A program made the translations under genes and the position numbers. A DNA stretch of 64,000 nucleotides. Origin: Stutzerimonas stutzeri. GTDB lineage: Bacteria; Pseudomonadota; Gammaproteobacteria; Pseudomonadales; Pseudomonadaceae. The number at the start of each line of letters is the position of its first letter. Position 1 is the stretch's first letter. The stretch covers positions 2,796,660-2,860,659 of the forward strand of contig NZ_CP007441.1 in assembly GCF_000590475.1 (NCBI RefSeq). The letters run 5' to 3'. Under the pieces are notes generated by a model that saw only the letters and a list, made by a program, of their open reading frames with translations, searched no databases and was not told where the DNA came from. Below, in pieces: positions 58,963 to 64,000 of the stretch.

Positions 58963-61620
58963 TCAAGCAAGGCTCTTGCTGACCACCTCATAGACATCGC
59001 TGGACAGCTCGCCCGAGGCCAGAATCCGCTCCAACTCGGCCTTCATCAGTGCTTGGCGGCTGGCGTCGTACTTGCGCCAGCGGGTCAGCGGCGCCAGCAG
59101 GCGCGAGGCGATCTGCGGGTTGAGCGTGTTCAGCACGATGACTTGATCGGCCAAGAAGTGGTAGCCGGCACCGTCCTCCCGATGAAAATTGACCAGGTTC
59201 TGGTTGGCGAAAGCTCCGATCAATGCGCGAACCTTGTTCGGGTTCTTCAGCGTGAACGCCGGATGCTGCATCAGACGTTGAACACGCTCCAACCCTCCCG
59301 GCTGGGTATTGCCGGCCTGCACGCTGAACCACTGATCCATTACCAGCGGGTTGTCCTTGAAGTGTTCGGCAAAGGCTTCGAGTGCCTTGTCGCGCTCGGC
59401 CGTGAAATCAGAATTGACCAGCACCGCGAGTGCGGTCAGGCGCTCGGTCATGTTGTCCGCTTGCTCGAACTGTTCGACGCAGGCGGCTACGACTTCAGAT
59501 TTGCCGCTGAGCATCAGATACGACAGGGCAATGTTCTGCAGGGCACGACGGGCAAAGTGACTGGCTTCGGCAACGTAAGATGTCTGCCGGGACAATTCGC
59601 GGTTGGCCTGGTAGCGCTTCCAGAGCAGATCGAACAGCGCCGTGGCGATGCCTTGACGAGCGAAATCGCGCGCCGCGTGAATGGCATCGACGTCCGCCAC
59701 TTCGCTGATCTCGGTAAGGTAGGCCTCGCTCGGCAGCGAGAGCATTTCGGCGACCATCGCCGGATCCAGGCGTTCGTCCTCCAGCAGGCTACGCAGCGCC
59801 TCGACCAGACGCTGATCCAGCTGCAGCGCCTCGCCGCGCTGATGCTGGCCGATCATTTCCTGCAGCACCTGCACCGACAACTGCTGCCCCGCCTCCCAGC
59901 GGTTGAAGCCATCGGAGTCATGCTGCATCAGGAACATCAACTGATCGCGGCTGTACGGAAACTCAAGCTTCACCGGCGCGGAGAAACCGCGCAGCAACGA
60001 GGGCAGCGGCTGCTCGGAAACGTCGACGAAGGTGAACGTCTGCTCCGCCTGGTCGACCGCCAGCACGCGGGAAGTACCGGCGGGCGCTTGCTCGCCTTGC
60101 AGGCGCAATGCGATCTCGTTGCCCTGGCCGTCCAGCAGGCCCAGCGAAACCGGGATCACGAATGGCAGCTTTTCGCTCTGCCCCGGCGTTGCTGGGCAGC
60201 TCTGGCGGAAGGTCAGGCTGTAGGTCTTGGCGGTTGCATCGTATTGCTCGCTGACGGCGAGGCGCGGTGTGCCCGCCTGGCTGTACCAGCGCTTGAACTG
60301 GGTCAGGTCGGCGCCGTTGGCGTCTTCCATGGCTTTGACGAAATCGTCGACGGTCACGGCCTGGCCGTCATGCCGTTCGAAATACAGGTCGCTGCCCTTG
60401 CGAAAGCCCTCCTCGCCCAACAGCGTCTGGATCATCCGCACCACTTCAGCGCCTTTCTCGTAGACGGTCAGGGTGTAGAAGTTGGAAATCTCGATGAAGG
60501 ATTCCGGGCGCACCGAGTGGGCCATAGGGCCGGCATCCTCGGCGAACTGATGGGTCCGTAGGTAGGACACATCCTCGACGCGCTTGACCGTCGGCGAGTT
60601 CATGTCAGCGCTGAACTGCGAGTCGCGGAAGACGGTGAAGCCTTCCTTCAGCGACAGCTGGAACCAGTCGCGACAGGTGACGCGGTTGCCCGACCAGTTA
60701 TGGAAGTATTCGTGGGCAACGATCGCTTCGACCCGCTGATGCGCGGCATCGGTAGCGGTTTCGGCGCGCGCCAGCACGGCGCTGGAGTTGAAGATATTGA
60801 GGCCCTTGTTCTCCATCGCACCCATGTTGAAGTCGTTGACCGCGACGATCATGAAGATGTCCAGGTCGTACTCGCGACCGTAGGCCTCTTCGTCCCACTT
60901 CATCGACTTCTTCAAGCTGTCCATGGCGTGCTGGCATTTGTCGATATTCTCCGGCTCGACATAGATGCGCAGCGCCACGTTGCGGCCGCTCATGGTGGTG
61001 AAGCTGTCCTCGACGCACCAGAGGTCCCCGGCCACCAGCGCGAACAGGTAAGCGGGCTTCTTGAATGGATCTTCCCAAGTCACCCAGTGACGCCCGTCAT
61101 TCTCTTCACCGCTGGCGAGCGGGTTGCCGTTGGATAGCAGAATCGGATAGGCCTGCTTCTGCGCGCTGACCGTGGTGGTGAACTTGCTCATCACGTCCGG
61201 GCGGTCGAGGTAGTAGGTAATCTTGCGGAAACCCTCGGCCTCGCACTGGGTGCAGAACATGCTGCCGGATTTGTAGAGGCCCTCCAGCGCAGTATTGCTC
61301 TCTGGGTGAATCACCACCGTGCTGTCGAGAGTGAAGCTCGCCACACCGGGCTGCAGGGTCAGACACTCCCCAGCCACCTCGTAGTCGCCTAGACCGAGTT
61401 GACGATCATTGATCGACAATGACAGCAGTTCCAGATCCTGGCCATGCAGCTCGAGCCGGGGCAGTCCATTACCGGCGTCCGGGTTGCGCCGCATCACCAG
61501 TTGCGCATGGACCAGAGTGCGGTCCTCGTAGAGCTCGAAGGTCAGATGGGTTTCATCGATCAGGTACTCAGGCGCCTGGTAATCCTTGAGATGAATGACT
61601 TTCGGTTGTTCGGTGCGCAT
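58963..61620 (-). CDS. pepN: Aminopeptidase N
   Basis: An 885-residue M1 zinc aminopeptidase. GAMEN (substrate N-terminus recognition) lies near residue 268. The zinc motif HEYFH followed by a glutamate (NWSGNRVTCRDWFQLSLKEGFT) starts near residue 303. The conserved catalytic tyrosine region is near YEKGAEVVRM, and a long helical C-terminal domain follows. It is a cytoplasmic enzyme that removes N-terminal residues from peptides. It is a single gene. Confidence 0.96.
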   Translation of the reverse strand: MRTEQPKVIHLKDYQAPEYLIDETHLTFELYEDRTLVHAQLVMRRNPDAGNGLPRLELHGQDLELLSLSINDRQLGLGDYEVAGECLTLQPGVASFTLDSTVVIHPESNTALEGLYKSGSMFCTQCEAEGFRKITYYLDRPDVMSKFTTTVSAQKQAYPILLSNGNPLASGEENDGRHWVTWEDPFKKPAYLFALVAGDLWCVEDSFTTMSGRNVALRIYVEPENIDKCQHAMDSLKKSMKWDEEAYGREYDLDIFMIVAVNDFNMGAMENKGLNIFNSSAVLARAETATDAAHQRVEAIVAHEYFHNWSGNRVTCRDWFQLSLKEGFTVFRDSQFSADMNSPTVKRVEDVSYLRTHQFAEDAGPMAHSVRPESFIEISNFYTLTVYEKGAEVVRMIQTLLGEEGFRKGSDLYFERHDGQAVTVDDFVKAMEDANGADLTQFKRWYSQAGTPRLAVSEQYDATAKTYSLTFRQSCPATPGQSEKLPFVIPVSLGLLDGQGNEIALRLQGEQAPAGTSRVLAVDQAEQTFTFVDVSEQPLPSLLRGFSAPVKLEFPYSRDQLMFLMQHDSDGFNRWEAGQQLSVQVLQEMIGQHQRGEALQLDQRLVEALRSLLEDERLDPAMVAEMLSLPSEAYLTEISEVADVDAIHAARDFARQGIATALFDLLWKRYQANRELSRQTSYVAEASHFARRALQNIALSYLMLSGKSEVVAACVEQFEQADNMTERLTALAVLVNSDFTAERDKALEAFAEHFKDNPLVMDQWFSVQAGNTQPGGLERVQRLMQHPAFTLKNPNKVRALIGAFANQNLVNFHREDGAGYHFLADQVIVLNTLNPQIASRLLAPLTRWRKYDASRQALMKAELERILASGELSSDVYEVVSKSLA

Positions 61621-61722
61621 CGGGAAGGCCTCTTCGAGGCAGCTTCAAGCGGCGGGCTTCAAGCTGCGAGTGAATAGTTCATTCGGTGGATCGATGAAGC
61701 TGATCCACCTACAAGCATGGGT

Positions 61723-62556
61723 TTATGGCGTGCTGCTTGCGGCTACCTGGTAAGCGGTGAACTTACGGATGTTGATCACGCCTGTGTCGAGGATCAGATA
61801 TTGACCCTTGATGCCGCGCAGGGTGCCTTCTACGACGGGGGTCTTTTCCAAGTCTAGACTGACTATCTTGGTGGGATAGGCCTCGACGGGGTAGCGGATT
61901 TCAAGCACCTCGGCATCCGTCATTGGCTGAATCGCTTGCAGACCATAGCGCTGCTGTAGGTCTCGCAGGCCATCGGCACAGGCATCGAAGATCTGCTCGC
62001 GCATTTCGATCAGATTGATGGGTTCGGCATCACTCTTGAGCAGCGCACGCCAATTGGTGCGGTCGGCCACCTGGCTGCGCAACAGGTCTTCAACCATGCC
62101 CGATTGCTGCCGGGTAGCGACGCGCATGATCGGCAGCGCCTGGCTCGCACCCTGGTCGAGCCAGCGCGTCGGCAACTGAGTGGCGCGGGTGATGCCCACC
62201 TTGATGCCCGACGAGTTAGCCAGGTACACCACGTGGTCGGTCATGCAGAAGTCCATGCCCCACTGCGGGTCGCGGCAAGTGCCGAAATCGTGGTGGCATT
62301 TTTCCGGGCTCATGATGCAGATGTCGCACTGCGGCAGCTTCTTGAAGCAGGGATAGCAGTAACCCTGGCTGAAGCTCTTGTTGGTCTTGCGACCGCAGTG
62401 GCTGCAATGAATGGCGCCGAGGTATTCCAGACGCAGGGTCTTGCCGATCAGTGGATTGACCGGCACCCGCTGTTCATCGAGGCGGAAGGAGTACTGCGCC
62501 GGCGCACCCAGCTGAATCGACATCTTGCTCAGGGCGCCGCGTCCGAGTTCAAGCAT
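61723..62556 (-). CDS. DUF2797 family zinc-ribbon protein with GIY-YIG-like segment
   Basis: A 277-residue protein. Nine cysteines between residues 51 and 104 (CSHCG, CYPC, CDIC and C87, C94, C104) look like zinc-ribbon sites. Residues 109-160 (VVYLANSS, then KVGITR, then R131 and E156) resemble a GIY-YIG nuclease core, which I infer from pattern only. The C-terminal part looks like a small beta domain. Start 62556 overlaps the yeaC stop; an internal ATG (62523) is possible. Old annotations of the P. aeruginosa relative as a betaine methyltransferase are, I believe, unsupported. Confidence 0.8.
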   Translation of the reverse strand: MLELGRGALSKMSIQLGAPAQYSFRLDEQRVPVNPLIGKTLRLEYLGAIHCSHCGRKTNKSFSQGYCYPCFKKLPQCDICIMSPEKCHHDFGTCRDPQWGMDFCMTDHVVYLANSSGIKVGITRATQLPTRWLDQGASQALPIMRVATRQQSGMVEDLLRSQVADRTNWRALLKSDAEPINLIEMREQIFDACADGLRDLQQRYGLQAIQPMTDAEVLEIRYPVEAYPTKIVSLDLEKTPVVEGTLRGIKGQYLILDTGVINIRKFTAYQVAASSTP

Positions 62557-62831
62557 CAGTGTCGGGTCCCGGAAGCCGGGGCGAACAGACTGGTGTCGAT
62601 CGGCGCCTTGTTCTTGCTCTTGGAGGCGCATTCCTGGCCACCCATGTAACCGGTGCGCTCTTCTTCCGGCAGATTCTGGGCTTCCCAGGCGATCATCGCG
62701 CCGAGGCAGGTTTCCTTCTGCTCGGGCGTCAGCTTGCGCCCGTCGCTCCACTTGCCCAGTTCGACGGCGGTTTTGAGGCTTTCATAAATTTCGGGGGTGA
62801 TGTTTTCGATGGCTTCGATAAAGGACGACAT
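62556..62831 (-). CDS. yeaC: YeaC family (DUF1315) protein
   Basis: A 91-residue protein of the YeaC family (MSSFIEAIENITPEIYESLKTAVELGKW, GRKLTPEQKETCLGAMIAWE). It is cytoplasmic and its function is unknown. GGGAG precedes the ATG. Its stop overlaps the start of the DUF2797 gene, so the two are translationally coupled. Confidence 0.88.
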   Translation of the reverse strand: MSSFIEAIENITPEIYESLKTAVELGKWSDGRKLTPEQKETCLGAMIAWEAQNLPEEERTGYMGGQECASKSKNKAPIDTSLFAPASGTRH

Positions 62832-62901
62832 GGCCGGCTCCCGGAGAACAAGCGATCATTCTACCGAGCGCCATCGCTTTAGGGAAAACCCGATCCGCCT
62901 T

Positions 62902-63777
62902 TCAATTGCGCCGGCCCGCCACCCTGCGACGCGATAGCAGCCCGCCAAGGATACCGGTCAGGCAGCCGGCGGCGAGCCCCCCGACATGCGCCGCGTTGGC
63001 GATTGCCAGCGCGCCGAAACTGAGCACATCGACCACGCCGCTCAGGCATATGACCAGCCAGATCAGCATCAGCACCACGACGCCGGGTGGCAGCCGGTAG
63101 GCCTCGTCCGGCGATAGCTTCTGAAACAGCCAGCAATGCCCCAGCAATCCGTAGAGCACACCAGAGAGTCCGCCGAAGATACCGGGCCCGCCGAAAATAT
63201 ATTGCGACAGGTTGGAGACAACACCGAACAGCAGGGTCAACCCCAACAGCATCAAGGCACCCTGGCGATATTCGATGCGCCGGCCGAGCTCCCAATACCA
63301 CATGGAGTTCATCGCCAGATGAAGAAAGCCGAAGTGCACGAAAATCGGCGTGATCAGCCGCCACCATTGGCCTTCGGTCAGGGTCTGTTCGAGGGTCGCG
63401 AAATAGGCGTATTCGCCGTCGATGCGAAAATCGCTGAAGCTGAACCAGCGGATGGTGTCGTAATTCTCGCCCAGCATGGTGATGGCCGCGGCGATCATCG
63501 TCAGCAGTAGTACCGTCGCTGTCAGCGGGCTACGCCTTAGGCTGGCGAGAAACCCACCCCCTTGCCGCGGCGGCTGCTCGGCGACGACCGCTCCGTCCCC
63601 TTGCGGATAGCGCTCATAGAGCTCACGGACCTGCTCAGCCGTATCAACCGGCACCCTCAGCACCTGCTCGCCCGCTTCCTCGGAGACCCGGCAGGGCACC
63701 TGCAGACGCCGCAACAACGCGATGAAGCCGCTCAGGTCTTCTGACAACGGCAGACGCAACGCCTCTACAACGACCAT
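62902..63777 (-). CDS. glpG: Rhomboid intramembrane serine protease (GlpG type)
   Basis: A 291-residue membrane protease. An N-terminal cytoplasmic domain (about 1-75) precedes six to seven helices. The catalytic serine is in GLSGVLYG (about residue 201) and the histidine in NAAHVGGLAAG (about residue 264). The oxyanion HFGFLHLAMNSMWYW region contains the conserved His and Asn. The ATG immediately follows the stop codon of the upstream metallophosphoesterase, indicating one transcript. Confidence 0.92.
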   Translation of the reverse strand: MVVVEALRLPLSEDLSGFIALLRRLQVPCRVSEEAGEQVLRVPVDTAEQVRELYERYPQGDGAVVAEQPPRQGGGFLASLRRSPLTATVLLLTMIAAAITMLGENYDTIRWFSFSDFRIDGEYAYFATLEQTLTEGQWWRLITPIFVHFGFLHLAMNSMWYWELGRRIEYRQGALMLLGLTLLFGVVSNLSQYIFGGPGIFGGLSGVLYGLLGHCWLFQKLSPDEAYRLPPGVVVLMLIWLVICLSGVVDVLSFGALAIANAAHVGGLAAGCLTGILGGLLSRRRVAGRRN

Positions 63778-64000
63778 CTAGCGCTCCACATTCACCCAGA
63801 CGAACTTCGCCGGGTCGAGTCGGGTTTCCTGGTCGAGCCGGTAGGCCACCAGCTTGCCGTATTTCACCGCACTGTAATCCAGGCACGCCAGGTTATGACG
63901 GATGGGAGCGGGTTCGCCGCTACGCCAGTAATGCCCGACGAACAACAATGGCTCGTCGGGACCGTAAAGGAACAGGCGACTCTTCTGGCTCTCGCTGAGT
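63778..64000 (-). CDS. Metallophosphoesterase, C-terminal fragment
   Basis: Only the last 73 codons are inside the window; the gene continues beyond base 64000. The visible part has LLFVGHYWRSGEPAP and NLACLDYSAVKYGKLVAYRLD, which matches the late metal-binding histidine (GHYW) and the core strands of calcineurin-like phosphoesterases related to ApaH/PrpE. The TAG stop abuts the rhomboid ATG. Confidence 0.7.
   Translation of the reverse strand, partial: LSESQKSRLFLYGPDEPLLFVGHYWRSGEPAPIRHNLACLDYSAVKYGKLVAYRLDQETRLDPAKFVWVNVER

Overview
The window is about 64 kb of GC-rich, densely coded chromosome from a gammaproteobacterium of the Pseudomonas group. A Stutzerimonas (P. stutzeri-like) strain is my best guess. 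The evidence is the fused nuoCD gene, the long NAD-dependent glutamate dehydrogenase, the moxR/DUF58/bat operon, Pseudomonas-type REP palindromes, and a gene order that I remember as close to P. aeruginosa PA3046-PA3087 on both flanks. That comparison is from memory and was not searched. I see no phage, transposase, rRNA, tRNA or CRISPR array.

Layout. (1) 1-8.3 kb, housekeeping: the end of a FUSC-type membrane protein, yggL, dacB, rlmKL, rmf, pyrD, a DUF2835 protein and an unknown protein. (2) 8.3-13.2 kb: gdhB on the minus strand. (3) 13.5-20.3 kb: a tightly overlapping moxR-DUF58-DUF4381-batA-batB/C-batD operon. (4) 20.5-39.6 kb: a nitrate assimilation island with nasS, nasT, an ABC nitrate transporter (nrtABD), a chemoreceptor-like protein beside a NIT-like helical protein, a thioesterase, the MFS transporter nasA, a fused PP2C phosphatase/Ser-Thr kinase, nirB, nirD, nasC and cobA (siroheme supply). 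(5) 39.9-54.8 kb: the complete respiratory complex I operon nuoA-N. (6) 55.2-64 kb, minus strand: an RND/MMPL exporter, a YCF48-like beta-propeller, pepN, a DUF2797 protein, yeaC, a rhomboid protease and the end of a metallophosphoesterase.

The most striking structure is regulatory. Upstream of nrtA, nasA and nirB the same cassette occurs three times: a sigma-54 (RpoN) -24/-12 promoter, then two short RNA hairpins whose six-base loops have A at position 1 and G at position 4, then an intrinsic terminator whose left arm begins inside the second hairpin. The block GACAAAGGCGTC is identical in all three, while the flanking stem bases differ but still pair. This is the arrangement expected for antitermination by an ANTAR-domain RNA-binding protein. 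NasT, encoded at 21.7 kb next to its nitrate-sensing partner NasS, is the obvious candidate. The likely circuit is that nitrogen limitation opens the RpoN promoters, and nitrate binding to NasS frees NasT so that RNA polymerase reads through into the transport and reduction genes.

Intergenic REP-like palindromes cluster inside the nitrate island, especially around nirB-nirD-nasC. Strong bidirectional terminators separate convergent genes at 8.26 kb and 55.2 kb.
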